Counted from the stretch's first letter, positions 1 to 7,580 are shown. The stretch: DNA of 26,589 bases from Candidatus Treponema faecavium (GCA_019113455.1 DXHG01000079.1:1-26589); one strand, 5' to 3'. The notes: generated from the sequence alone by a model not told the origin. Numbers and translations: made by a program.

Positions 1-117
1 CCCTTCTCCGCCAAAAACAGATTACAGAGAATAAGAAACAAAAAAGAAAGCCCGCAGGCGCAGGCTGTCAGAACCGCCCGCGTGCAAAACGCAGAAAACC
101 GCCCGCGCGGCAAGCCC
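1..117 (+). repeat. Dispersed G/C-rich hairpin repeat, right-hand part (cut by window edge)
   Basis: This stretch begins with a C-rich arm (CCCTTCTCCGCCAAAAAC), continues with ATTACAGAGAATAAG and an A-rich tract, then CCGCAGGCGCAGGCTGTCAG. The same order of blocks recurs at 26380-26440 and 24813-24866 and, reverse-complemented, at 24490-24560 and 6460-6510. The left arm of the hairpin would lie before position 1. It directly follows the pstA stop codon on the minus strand, so any pstB gene is not immediately adjacent. No coding potential is apparent. Confidence 0.7.
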
Positions 118-1758
118 TTACCTGCTTCCCAGCCGCTTGATAATGAGTTTGGAAAGCGAATTGATAATAAACACCAGCACGACAAGCACTGTCGCGGCGG
201 CAAATGCTTTTTCCGATGAAATGCCTTCGGCAATAATCAGGTACAGGTGCACGGCAAGCGTGCGCGTTGAGTCAAACAGGCCGCTGGTCAGGTTGTAGTT
301 TGAACCCATCGTGTAGATGAGCGCGGCGGTCTCGCCAAGCGCGCGCCCCGCGGCGAGTATCACGCCCGCCGTAATCGCCGGGAACGCGGACGGCAGGACA
401 ACCTTAAAGATTGTCTGCACTTTCGTTGCGCCCAAGGCCACGCTGCCTTCGTTCAGCGCAGGAGACACCGCCTTTATCGCCTCTTCCGACGTGCGCACAA
501 TCGTGGGCAGTATCATCAGCGCGAGCGTCAGGCAGCCTGACAGAAGCGAGATGCCCCAGCCGAGCGCCTGTACAAACACGAGCATGCCGAACAGGCCGAA
601 AATAATTGAAGGAATACCGGCAAGCGTCTCCGTGCCGAGGCGGAGAATATAGAGCAGCCGGCCTTCTTTTGCATACAGCACGAGGTACACCGCAGCGAAA
701 ATGCCGAACGGCACTGCGCATACGAGCGTAAGCGCAATCATCACAAACGTGTTTATGATAATCGTCGATATGCCGCCGCTTCTGCCGCCGTCTATCGGAG
801 CTTCGGTTAAAAACGACCAGTTGAGATTGAGGCCCTGCTCGGTGCCGGCGTAGCGGAGCATGTCGGCGGCTTCAGGCACCTGCCATTCGGGAGCGACGGT
901 TACGACGCCCGTTCCTGCGGCGAGCGACGCGTAAAACGACTGCGCGGAATCGGCGCGGATAATGCGCGGCGCGCCCGTCTCTGCACTGCTCTGTTCCGCG
1001 GAATCAAAAAACGCCCTGATGTGCTCCGCGTCTTTTTCGCTTACAAGCGAATAGATAAACGGCGCGTCTTTTGGCGGGAGCAGCACCGTTACCGGCAGGT
1101 CTCCGCCGCCTAATTCCTGCCAGTTTGCAGTCTGGCCCGAGGCGATGCGCGAAAGCATATCGCCGTCAATGGCTCCGAGCTTGTAGTTGCCGTGGAGCGC
1201 CGCCGTGTCGGCGCTGCACGCGAGTACGAGCGCGCGCACGGGAACCTTGCGGAGCGCTTTCTTTTCATCATCGGAAAGCGCCTCATATTCTTCCGCAAGC
1301 ATCACCGCAATGCCGCCTTCTTTTGAGGCGGTAAACGCAGCGGTCTGCTGTGCGCTTGTCCTGCCGTTTGCAGAAACAGTTTCGACAAGCCTGCCCGTCC
1401 CGCCAAAGAGGCGTTCCGTTACCGCGGCGGCGGCTTGTGTCTGATACGGATACACATCCGCGGCAGACGCGCCGGTGCGCTTCCAGTTTGCGTACTCGTC
1501 GGTAAACATGCCTTTCAGCACTTCAAACTGCATCACCTCAAGGTCAATGTCCCGATTGACGGCGACGACAATGTCTTCAAGGCGTTCGCTCGCGTACGGC
1601 AATTCCGCGTATTCAACCCGTATCTTATAAAAGAGCCCGTTATAGATAATATAGCCGAGAATCAGCAGCAGCACGGCGATCGTGATTGACGCGGCGGCAT
1701 AGATAAGCCCCGTCATTGCCGTATTCACTCTCCGTATTTTTTTCGTACCGGCAGTCAT
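118..1758 (-). CDS. pstA: Phosphate ABC transporter permease PstA with a large PstS-like extracytoplasmic insert
   Basis: PstA is one of the two membrane subunits of the high-affinity phosphate importer PstSCAB. This protein has 546 residues, against roughly 280-300 for usual PstA. Residues 16-40 form a first membrane helix. The ordinary permease domain begins near residue 325 (GGISTIIINTF) and includes the ABC-permease coupling loop (EGSVALGATKVQTIFKVVLP, about 437-456) and GRALGETAAL (471-480). Between them is an insert of about 290 residues. Its part 172-300 resembles the second lobe of PstS: IASGQTANWQELGG (205-218) parallels IFSGTYTNWSEVGG in the neighbouring PstS. The PstS phosphate loop RDEASGT is replaced by PPKDAPF, so phosphate binding by the insert is doubtful. 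The start codon overlaps the pstC stop by one base (TAATG), indicating translational coupling. The permease assignment is firm; the origin of the insert is inferred by eye. Confidence 0.93.
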   Translation of the reverse strand: MTAGTKKIRRVNTAMTGLIYAAASITIAVLLLILGYIIYNGLFYKIRVEYAELPYASERLEDIVVAVNRDIDLEVMQFEVLKGMFTDEYANWKRTGASAADVYPYQTQAAAAVTERLFGGTGRLVETVSANGRTSAQQTAAFTASKEGGIAVMLAEEYEALSDDEKKALRKVPVRALVLACSADTAALHGNYKLGAIDGDMLSRIASGQTANWQELGGGDLPVTVLLPPKDAPFIYSLVSEKDAEHIRAFFDSAEQSSAETGAPRIIRADSAQSFYASLAAGTGVVTVAPEWQVPEAADMLRYAGTEQGLNLNWSFLTEAPIDGGRSGGISTIIINTFVMIALTLVCAVPFGIFAAVYLVLYAKEGRLLYILRLGTETLAGIPSIIFGLFGMLVFVQALGWGISLLSGCLTLALMILPTIVRTSEEAIKAVSPALNEGSVALGATKVQTIFKVVLPSAFPAITAGVILAAGRALGETAALIYTMGSNYNLTSGLFDSTRTLAVHLYLIIAEGISSEKAFAAATVLVVLVFIINSLSKLIIKRLGSR

Positions 1759-2645
1759 TACTTGCCTCCCAGTTTTTTAGCCGACGAATGTACAATCAGC
1801 TGAACCGCCAGATTCAGCAGCAGGATAAAGATAAAGAGCACCACGCCGGTCGTGAACAGCGCCGTCAGGTGCGTGCCTTCCGCATATGCCATGTCGGTAA
1901 TAATGTTCATTGTGAGCGTGCGCACCATTGACGCAAGCCCGTCAGGCATAATCGCCGCGTTGCCGCCGACAAGCAGCACCGCCATCGTTTCACCAAGCGC
2001 GCGGCCCATGCCGAGTACAATGCCGGTGATAATGCCCGAAGACGCCGCCGGCACAAGCGTGCGGCTTATCGTCTGCCATTTAGTTGAACCGAGCGCGTAT
2101 GACGCCTCGCGCAGCTCGTGAGAAACGCTCCGCACTGAAATCTCTGTCATGTTGATAATTGTCGGAAGCGTCATGATTGCCAGTATCAGAGACGCCGCAA
2201 GCACGCTGTAGCCGCTCGTGTCGGTGGCGGCGCGTACAAGCGGCACAATAAAATAAATGCCGAACAGACCGTAAATCACTGACGGAATACCGGCCAAAAG
2301 CTCAACCGCTGTCCGCAGTATCGGGCCAAGCCGGTTGCCGGCCATTTCCGCAAGAAACACGCCCGAAGCGACGCCGATCGGTATCGCCAGTATCAGCGAG
2401 AGTGCGGTTACATACAAAGAACCGACAATAAACGATAAAATACCGTAATGGGGATCAACCGGATCGCTTGGCGTCCAGTGTGAAGAAAAAAGGAATTCAA
2501 CGGGCGATACAGAGGCAAACAGCGGCAGCCCCTGCCTGAAAATAAAAATGCTGATAAGCACCACGCTCGCCGCCGAAATAAACGCGCTTACCAGAAAACC
2601 GCGTTCTATGATACTCTCCCGTATTCTGCGCCCGAACGATTTCAT
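1758..2645 (-). CDS. pstC: Phosphate ABC transporter permease PstC
   Basis: PstC pairs with PstA to form the phosphate channel in the inner membrane. It has 295 residues, the usual length. A first helix at about 18-38 is followed by a short outer loop (SSHWTPSDPVDPHYG) and five further hydrophobic segments. The typical PstC/PstA signatures are visible: ELLAGIPSVIYGLFG near 115-129, the coupling loop EASYALGSTKWQTISRTLVP near 179-198, and GMGRALGETMAV near 211-222. The start ATG is supported by an AGAGG Shine-Dalgarno sequence about 5 bases upstream. It lies 115 bp after pstS, with a strong stem-loop in the gap, and overlaps pstA by one base. Confidence 0.95.
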   Translation of the reverse strand: MKSFGRRIRESIIERGFLVSAFISAASVVLISIFIFRQGLPLFASVSPVEFLFSSHWTPSDPVDPHYGILSFIVGSLYVTALSLILAIPIGVASGVFLAEMAGNRLGPILRTAVELLAGIPSVIYGLFGIYFIVPLVRAATDTSGYSVLAASLILAIMTLPTIINMTEISVRSVSHELREASYALGSTKWQTISRTLVPAASSGIITGIVLGMGRALGETMAVLLVGGNAAIMPDGLASMVRTLTMNIITDMAYAEGTHLTALFTTGVVLFIFILLLNLAVQLIVHSSAKKLGGK

Positions 2646-2710
2646 ACAACCTCTTTAATTCTGCTGTAATGCAATATGATATAAAGAAAAGAACGATAAA
2701 ACAGAACAAC

Positions 2711-2747
2711 GGCACAGCGGGCGGCATGCGCCGATTCCCGCTGTGCC
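2711..2747 (-). promoter_or_regulatory. Intercistronic stem-loop between pstS and pstC
   Basis: A perfect 11-bp inverted repeat (GGCACAGCGGG at 2711-2721, CCCGCTGTGCC at 2737-2747) encloses a 15-base loop. On the transcribed strand it is not followed by a clean run of T, only the T-rich GTTGTTCTGTTTTA, so full termination is not obvious. Stem-loops placed after a binding-protein gene are known in transport operons to protect the upstream message or to attenuate. That role would give more PstS than PstC/PstA here and is inferred. Confidence 0.65.
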
Positions 2748-2760
2748 TGTACTTGGGTGT

Positions 2761-3648
2761 TTACTGTACCGGAACAAAGCCCGCGTCGCTCACGATAACC
2801 GAGCCGCGCGCGCTCAGCGCGTAATCGATAAACGCTTTTTCAACGCTGCCTTCAGCTGCGTCTCCCTTTGTTACCGCGTACAGATTGCGCGAAATGGGAT
2901 ATGTGCCGTCAAGCACCGTTTCTTCGGCAGGCTCGATGCCGTCGATCATCAGCGCGCGTCCTCCGGCCTTGGTGATTTCACCGATAAAGCCCAGACCCAC
3001 GTAGCCGATGGCGCCCGGCGTTGATGCAACTTTCGCCGCTACCTCGCCGTTTTCTTTGGCGACAATCGCGTTTCTGCTGAATTCAGCGCTTAACGGATCA
3101 AGCACGATTTCCTGGAACGAAGAATACGTTCCCGACGCTTCGTCGCGGTTGATAAGGTAGATTGCCTCGTCCGCTCCGCCTACCTCGCTCCAGTTTGTAT
3201 ATGTGCCGGAGAATATCGCCGCGACCTGCTGCATACTCAAGTTTGCAACGGCAACGTCCTTGTTCACGACAATCGCGATGCCGTCTTTCGCGATAACGAC
3301 CGGAATCAGCCCTTCGGCAAGTTCCGACGCTTTGAGTTCGCGCGAAGAACCGGCAAGGCTCAGCGTTCCCGCCGCAAGCTGGTTCAGTCCGGTGCCGGAG
3401 CCCAGTCCTTCGTACGAAATGCGGAGCTCGGGATTATCCCGCGTGAGCGCCTCGATAACGCCGTTCGCAATCGGCTGCACAGTCGTTGAGCCGCCGAACG
3501 TATAGGTACCGCTCATCGCAGCGCTGCCGCCGGCGGCAGTACCCTCAGGCGCGGCCTGCACCGCATTGTCTTTTGAACCGCCCGCAAATACCAGCTGCGC
3601 TGCAGAAAGCGCCATACAGCACGCCGCAGCCATTACCATCTTTTTCAT
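2761..3648 (-). CDS. pstS: Phosphate-binding protein PstS
   Basis: PstS captures phosphate outside the cytoplasmic membrane and delivers it to PstC/PstA. From the chosen start it has 295 residues. The ATG at 3646-3648 is preceded by GGAGG at 7 bases and begins a good signal peptide (MKKMVMAAACCMALSAAQLVFA). A longer reading to 3687 adds 13 residues that do not resemble a signal sequence. The hydrophobic stretch ends in VFA-GG with no cysteine, so signal peptidase I cleavage is likelier than lipidation. Phosphate-binding motifs are present: GSTTVQP (53-59), SSRELK (101-106) and RDEASGT (168-174). NWSEVGG (152-158) is the segment echoed in PstA. It is the first gene of the pst operon and is divergent from phoB. 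Confidence 0.93.
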   Translation of the reverse strand: MKKMVMAAACCMALSAAQLVFAGGSKDNAVQAAPEGTAAGGSAAMSGTYTFGGSTTVQPIANGVIEALTRDNPELRISYEGLGSGTGLNQLAAGTLSLAGSSRELKASELAEGLIPVVIAKDGIAIVVNKDVAVANLSMQQVAAIFSGTYTNWSEVGGADEAIYLINRDEASGTYSSFQEIVLDPLSAEFSRNAIVAKENGEVAAKVASTPGAIGYVGLGFIGEITKAGGRALMIDGIEPAEETVLDGTYPISRNLYAVTKGDAAEGSVEKAFIDYALSARGSVIVSDAGFVPVQ

Positions 3649-3857
3649 GTCATAACCTCCAATTATCGCGGCGGCAGGGCTGTGCAAGCCTGCATTAAGA
3701 CCGCCGCGTTTCGCCGTATACCGGCGTTATGTTCTGCACGTACTGTATGCGCAGACTGTAAGACGTACATAAAGTTTGTGTTAATTTTCCATTAAATCAC
3801 GTTTCACGCGCTGCGCAGTGCATACACACAAAGGCACAGTCCGTGTACAATATGCCC
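3649..3857. promoter_or_regulatory. pstS/phoB divergent control region with candidate Pho box
   Basis: This intergenic region of about 210 bp must hold the promoters of pstSCA (leftward) and phoBR (rightward). Around 3775-3800 is the only AT-rich patch, in which TTAA occurs at 3781 and 3792, one 11-bp helical turn apart. PhoB/PhoP-type regulators bind direct repeats with an 11-bp period. Read leftward, TATGTA follows about 10 bases beyond this patch as a possible -10. TACAAT at 3846-3851, six bases before the phoB ATG, could be the rightward -10. The box assignment is inferred from spacing and context; no exact known consensus is matched. Confidence 0.4.
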
Positions 3858-4568
3858 ATGCAAAAGATTCTGATTGCGGATGACGAAACCGCCATCCGCG
3901 AACTGCTCTCGTACAACGTGCAGAAAAGCGGCTTTGCCGCCGTTACGGCGGAAAACGGCGCGCAGGCGCTCTCTGTCGCGCGCAGCGAACAGCCCGGCCT
4001 GATACTGCTTGACATCATGCTTCCCGACATGAGCGGCCTTGACGTCTGCCGCATACTCAAGCATGACGCGCAGACGGAGCGGATTCCGGTTATCATGATA
4101 ACGGCAAAAACGTCGGAAGAAGACATTGTAACGGGTCTTGAACTCGGCGCGGACGACTATATCACCAAGCCGTTTTCTCCCAGGGTGGCGCTGGCCCGCG
4201 TCCGCTCGGTGCTCAGGAGAAGCGGCGCGGAAGGCGGCGCCCGCGCAGTCGAAAGCGGCGCTGTCTCTATCAACGGCCTGCACATAGATGCCCAGCGCTT
4301 TAAGGCAACATTCAGAGGAGAGGCGGTAACGCTTTCTGCAACAGAGTTCGCAATTCTGCACTACCTTGCCGAACATCCCGGCCGCGTGTTTACGCGCCAG
4401 CAGCTCATAAACGCGATAAAGGGAGATTCCTATCCTGTTACGGAACGCTCCGTTGACGTGCAGATACTGAGCATCAGAAAAAAACTCGGAGAAACGGACC
4501 CCGAACAGTCAATCATAGAAACAATCCGCGGCGTGGGCTACCGCATGTGCGACGAGGCGGAGCGGTGA
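3858..4568 (+). CDS. phoB: Phosphate regulon response regulator, OmpR/PhoB family
   Basis: This DNA-binding response regulator is expected to activate pst genes when phosphorylated by the adjacent kinase. It has 236 residues from MQKILIADDE. The receiver domain (1-120) has the acidic pair D8/D9, phosphoacceptor D52 (LLDIMLPD), T82 and K104 (ITKPF). The C-terminal winged helix (about 135-233) has RVFTRQQLINAI, RSVDVQILSIRKKLG and ETIRGVGYRM. In-frame GTG (3843) and ATG (3852) codons lie just upstream, but no Shine-Dalgarno sequence supports any of the three. I chose the ATG giving the standard family N-terminus. Its stop overlaps the kinase start by one base (TGATG). Position beside pstSCA supports the PhoB name. 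Confidence 0.88.
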   Translation: MQKILIADDETAIRELLSYNVQKSGFAAVTAENGAQALSVARSEQPGLILLDIMLPDMSGLDVCRILKHDAQTERIPVIMITAKTSEEDIVTGLELGADDYITKPFSPRVALARVRSVLRRSGAEGGARAVESGAVSINGLHIDAQRFKATFRGEAVTLSATEFAILHYLAEHPGRVFTRQQLINAIKGDSYPVTERSVDVQILSIRKKLGETDPEQSIIETIRGVGYRMCDEAER

Positions 4569-6403
4569 TGCGGCGGCCAATGCGGACATGGGTATACCTG
4601 TTCGGCATCAACGCACTTGTCGTATGCGTCGGCTTTCTGCTGTTGATCGCAGTAAGCCTCAGCGTGCTTGAACACGCGATAGAGCTGCAGACGCTCCGAA
4701 ACCTGCGCACGTTTTCACACTCCGTGCGGGAACTCATCACCGCGCGCCCGCCGCGCGCTGCCGCAGGCGAAACCCTGGACAGCTTTATCAAGCTGCTTGC
4801 CTCACACGACCCGTATTTCAGGATAACGCTCATTGCCGCAGACGGCACCGTGCTCGGGGAATCAGACACGAACCGCCTGAACCTTGAAAACCACTTTACG
4901 CGCCCTGAGGTGAAGGCAGCGCTGCTCGGACAGGAAGGATACGACTTCAGGCGCAGCAGCATAGATGGCAGGATGGTCGTGTATTACGCCGTGCCGCTCA
5001 CGCTTTCTGACAGCTACGCCGCGCTGCGCCTTTCAATGCCGCTTGCGTCAAACGTGCTCTTTTCGACAAACCTGCGCCAGCAGTCCGTTATCGCCGCAAT
5101 ACTCATCCTCTGCGTTATCCTTACGCTGTCGTTTGCCGCGGCGCAGCGCATCAGCAAACCGCTTGCCGAACTGCGGAACGCGGCGTTCCGCTACCGCACC
5201 GGCGAGTTCACGTACCGTCCTAAAATAGAAAGCCCGTATGAATTCGCAGAGCTTGCCGCAGATCTCAACCGCATGGCGCTTACAATACAGGATAATATAG
5301 AAGATATTTCTTACCGCAGGGATTATTTTGAGTCCGTGTTCGCGCATACGGCAGAAGCGCTCATCGTATTCACGCGCGGCTTGCAGATCCTCGAAGTAAA
5401 CCGCGCCGCCTGCCGTCTGTTCGATACCGGCGCGCGCAAGGCAGACCGCTCGCTCATATCGCTTGTGCGCAGCACGGAGATTATCGATTTTGTGCAGGCG
5501 CATATCGCGGATCCCGCAGAAGAGCACGGTGCGGAACTTGAAATAACGATACAGGGGGCGGACGGTGCGGAACACCATTTGCTCGCGCGCTGCTCGGCGA
5601 TTACGCCCGAAAACGAGCGCAGACATTTTCTGCTTATGCTCACGGACGTAACGCGGCTCACACAGCTTGAGCAGATACGAAAGGATTTTGTTGCAAACGT
5701 ATCCCACGAGCTTAAAACACCGGTAACGTCAATAAAGGGCTTTATCGAAACGCTGCTTGACGGTGCGCTTTCTGACGAAGAAACGGCGCGGCGATTTTTG
5801 ACTATCACAGACGAACAGACGGCGAGGCTTTCCAATATTATAGACGATCTGCTTTCGCTTTCACAGCTTGAACAGCGGGGCGCTGCCATACGTACGCAGC
5901 GGGTATCAGTGCGCGCCGTGTTCGCGCAGATTATGCGCCTGTGCCTGCCGGAAGCGCAGGCGAAACAGACGGAGCTTTCGCTTTCGTTTTTAAGTGCGCG
6001 CGGCGCGCCGCTTGACGGCGACATCGAGCTTTATCTGAATGAAGGGCTGTTTATTCAGGCGGCGGCGAACATCATCGGAAACGCGGTCAAATACTGCCCC
6101 TCGGGTGCGCGCGTAGACATCGGCGTGCAGCAGACGCCGCCGCACGGCATCATGCTGCGCGTGGAAGACAACGGCCCGGGTATTCCCGCGGAATACCGCA
6201 CGCGCATATTCGAGCGGTTTTTCCGCGTGGATAAAGGCCGCAGCCGCGAGACCGGCGGAACGGGATTAGGGCTTTCTATCGTGAGGCATATCGCCGAGCT
6301 GCACGGCGGCTCCGTGCAGGCGCTTGCGCGCAGGGACGGCAGCGCGGGCGCGTGCTTTGAGCTCTATATTCCCGGAAACCGCATGGAGCCTGACGCGCGC
6401 TGA
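4568..6403 (+). CDS. phoR: Phosphate regulon sensor histidine kinase PhoR
   Basis: This membrane histidine kinase is the partner of the preceding response regulator. It has 611 residues from the coupled ATG with GGCGGAG just upstream. A first membrane helix (8-34) is followed by an extracytoplasmic part (about 35-170), a second helix (171-192), a HAMP linker (193-245) and a PAS domain (about 250-360, FESVFAHTAEALIVF). The dimerisation/phosphoacceptor helix has FVANVSHELKTPVTS with His380. The ATPase domain has the N box (NIIGNAVKYC, 501-510), DNGPGIP (534-540), FERFFRV (548-554) and GGTGLGLSIV (563-572). All catalytic motifs are intact. The periplasmic region is longer than in E. coli PhoR, as in Gram-positive PhoR/WalK-like kinases. 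A dispersed repeat follows the gene. Confidence 0.9.
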   Translation: MRRPMRTWVYLFGINALVVCVGFLLLIAVSLSVLEHAIELQTLRNLRTFSHSVRELITARPPRAAAGETLDSFIKLLASHDPYFRITLIAADGTVLGESDTNRLNLENHFTRPEVKAALLGQEGYDFRRSSIDGRMVVYYAVPLTLSDSYAALRLSMPLASNVLFSTNLRQQSVIAAILILCVILTLSFAAAQRISKPLAELRNAAFRYRTGEFTYRPKIESPYEFAELAADLNRMALTIQDNIEDISYRRDYFESVFAHTAEALIVFTRGLQILEVNRAACRLFDTGARKADRSLISLVRSTEIIDFVQAHIADPAEEHGAELEITIQGADGAEHHLLARCSAITPENERRHFLLMLTDVTRLTQLEQIRKDFVANVSHELKTPVTSIKGFIETLLDGALSDEETARRFLTITDEQTARLSNIIDDLLSLSQLEQRGAAIRTQRVSVRAVFAQIMRLCLPEAQAKQTELSLSFLSARGAPLDGDIELYLNEGLFIQAAANIIGNAVKYCPSGARVDIGVQQTPPHGIMLRVEDNGPGIPAEYRTRIFERFFRVDKGRSRETGGTGLGLSIVRHIAELHGGSVQALARRDGSAGACFELYIPGNRMEPDAR

Positions 6404-6439
6404 TCTGCCTTCAGTGCGCGCCGGAGCTGCAGTTCCCTG

Positions 6440-6575
6440 TGTTTTTTTCTGCGCTTTGCACGCGCGGCTCGTTTCTTTCTTGTTCGCTGTAAGTTGTTTT
6501 TGGGCGGGAGGAGACTTTCTGCTTCAGAGGCTGGTTCTCCTTCCGCCCAAACCCTTCCTCCTCTCCAGTAGCTTG
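6440..6575 (-). repeat. Dispersed hairpin repeat copy after phoR
   Basis: Arms TTTGGGCGGGAGGAGA (6499-6514) and TCTCCTTCCGCCCAAA (6536-6551) pair at 15 of 16 positions around a 21-base loop holding CTGCTTCAGAGGC. The same loop word occurs at 24613-24625 (one change) and, on the other strand, at 26368-26380. Upstream, TTTCTTTCTTGTTCGCTGTAA matches the TTTATTCTCTGTAAT block of the other copies. Both arms run outward into T and A tracts that also pair, so this does not look like a simple intrinsic terminator. The rest of 6404-6676 shows no gene. Confidence 0.7.
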
Positions 6576-6638
6576 CCGCAGTGCAATAAACTGTCTGCTC
6601 CAAGCTGTCACGAGACAGATAGCTGTGTTACAAACCGT

Positions 6639-6667
6639 TTGCAGGGAACGGCTTTTTATCCTATACT
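6639..6667 (+). promoter_or_regulatory. Sigma70-type promoter for a leaderless gene
   Basis: TTGCAG (6639-6644), a 17-base spacer and TATACT (6662-6667) precede the ATG at 6677 by only 9 bases. With a normal -10 to start-point distance, the transcript would begin within 0-3 bases of the ATG. There is no Shine-Dalgarno sequence. Confidence 0.55.
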
Positions 6668-6676
6668 GCCGGTATC

Positions 6677-7315
6677 ATGGTAGTAAGTCTTGTGCTGTGC
6701 TTTTGTCCGCTTATTCTGGTGTGCGCCGTGCTGCGCGCCGCGATTGCGGAGTTCCAGATAAAATACGCGCTCTGGGCGATTCTGCTCGGCCTCGCGTCAG
6801 TGATTCCGATTGCGGCGCTGCAGTTTGCCGTTGAGCGCCTGCCGTTTTTTCAGCCTTATTCGCTTGCGCACGTGCTGGTAACAGCGATACTGCTGAACGG
6901 CCTTATAGAAGAAAGCGTCAAGCTTGTCTGTATGCTGCCGATTCCGAGCAGGAATATGACCGCGCGCGCGTTTTTCGCGACGGCGCTGCTGTGCGGCATG
7001 GCGCTCGGCTGCTTTGAAACGGCGGTGTATTTTATATCAGGCGTGCAGCAGATAACGCTCCGCATTGCGACGGCGGTTGTCATACACAGCGCGTGCGCGA
7101 TGCTTTCCGGTGCGTATATCTGGCTGCACCGCGCCGGCCGCGCGCGGGCGGCGCCGTTTGTGTTTGCGGTGCTGCTGCACGGCGTGTATAATTTTTTCGC
7201 CGGTTTTGATAACCTGTTCTGGTGGTTTTCCGTTGCAACACTGCTGTTTGCCGTACTCGAGTGCCGCATTTGGTACCAGCGCGCAGCACACCCCAACGAA
7301 TACAGCGCACAGTAA
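6677..7315 (+). CDS. PrsW-like intramembrane protease family protein
   Basis: The protein has 212 residues and about seven or eight hydrophobic segments. It carries the conserved set of the PrsW family (glutamic-type membrane proteases related to CPBP/Abi proteins): EESVK (78-82), GCFETAVYF with E114 (111-119), an intramembrane VIHSACAMLSG with H137 (135-145), and LLHGVYNFF with H168 (166-174). Family members cleave membrane proteins, for example anti-sigma factors in Bacillus, but the substrate here is unknown and no anti-sigma gene lies nearby. The start codon is the first ATG after a promoter only 9 bases away, and no ribosome binding site is visible. It stands alone between two repeat-rich spacers. 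Confidence 0.75.
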   Translation: MVVSLVLCFCPLILVCAVLRAAIAEFQIKYALWAILLGLASVIPIAALQFAVERLPFFQPYSLAHVLVTAILLNGLIEESVKLVCMLPIPSRNMTARAFFATALLCGMALGCFETAVYFISGVQQITLRIATAVVIHSACAMLSGAYIWLHRAGRARAAPFVFAVLLHGVYNFFAGFDNLFWWFSVATLLFAVLECRIWYQRAAHPNEYSAQ

Positions 7316-7361
7316 GCAGTCAAGTTTTGAGCCATGTTCCCAAACTTGCGCCTGTATTGTG

Positions 7362-7389
7362 CAGGTTTAGGGCTTACACCCTAAACCTG
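7362..7389. repeat. Perfect 11-bp stem-loop after the PrsW-like gene
   Basis: CAGGTTTAGGG (7362-7372) and CCCTAAACCTG (7379-7389) form a perfect hairpin with a 6-base loop, 47 bp after the stop codon. A smaller inverted repeat, CAAGTTT/AAACTTG, precedes it at 7321-7348. There is no following T tract in either direction, so termination is uncertain. Confidence 0.6.
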
Positions 7390-7446
7390 GCAGCTTGGAG
7401 CGCAGCGACAAGCCGCAGTACACGCTTACTGTATGGACTAACGCCC

Positions 7447-7530
7447 TCGCAGAGAACAGGAAAGAAACAAACCGTGCGCGCGCAGCGCAGCCCCTCGCAG
7501 GGGACCTGCGAAAAAACAACCCGCGTGCGG
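7447..7530 (+). repeat. Partial copy of the dispersed repeat
   Basis: CAGAGAACAGGAAAGAAACAA here matches CAGAGAATAAAAAAAGAAACAA at 26409. It is followed by a GC-rich stretch and GGGGACCTGCG, as GGGAGACCTGC follows at 26461. The long G-rich hairpin arms are absent. A short CCCCT-CGC-AGGGG hairpin lies at 7491-7503. I see no gene in 7316-7639. Confidence 0.45.
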
Positions 7531-7562
7531 ACAGCCTAAAACCATCAGCAATTTTTTTTTAA

Positions 7563-7580
7563 CGGGAAAAAATGTTCCCG
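7563..7580. promoter_or_regulatory. Palindromic site upstream of chemoreceptor
   Basis: CGGGAA-N6-TTCCCG is a perfect 6-bp inverted repeat preceded by a run of eight T, about 60 bases before the receptor start. A TATAAT box sits at 7615-7620. No T tract follows the hairpin on either strand, which favours an operator over a terminator. The binding protein is unknown. Confidence 0.35.

Noticed and set aside
3843..3857. Earlier GTG/ATG starts for phoB
   Set aside because: They add residues before the conserved MxKILIADDE start and overlap a possible -10 box; no ribosome binding site favours them.
5048..6024. Two minus-strand open frames opposite phoR
   Set aside because: phoR motifs are complete on the plus strand; the antisense frames have Ser/Arg/Cys-rich shadow composition.
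6499..6551. Repeat hairpin as the intrinsic terminator of phoR
   Set aside because: T tracts lie before rather than after the stem on the phoR strand, and AAACCC follows; the geometry does not fit an intrinsic terminator.
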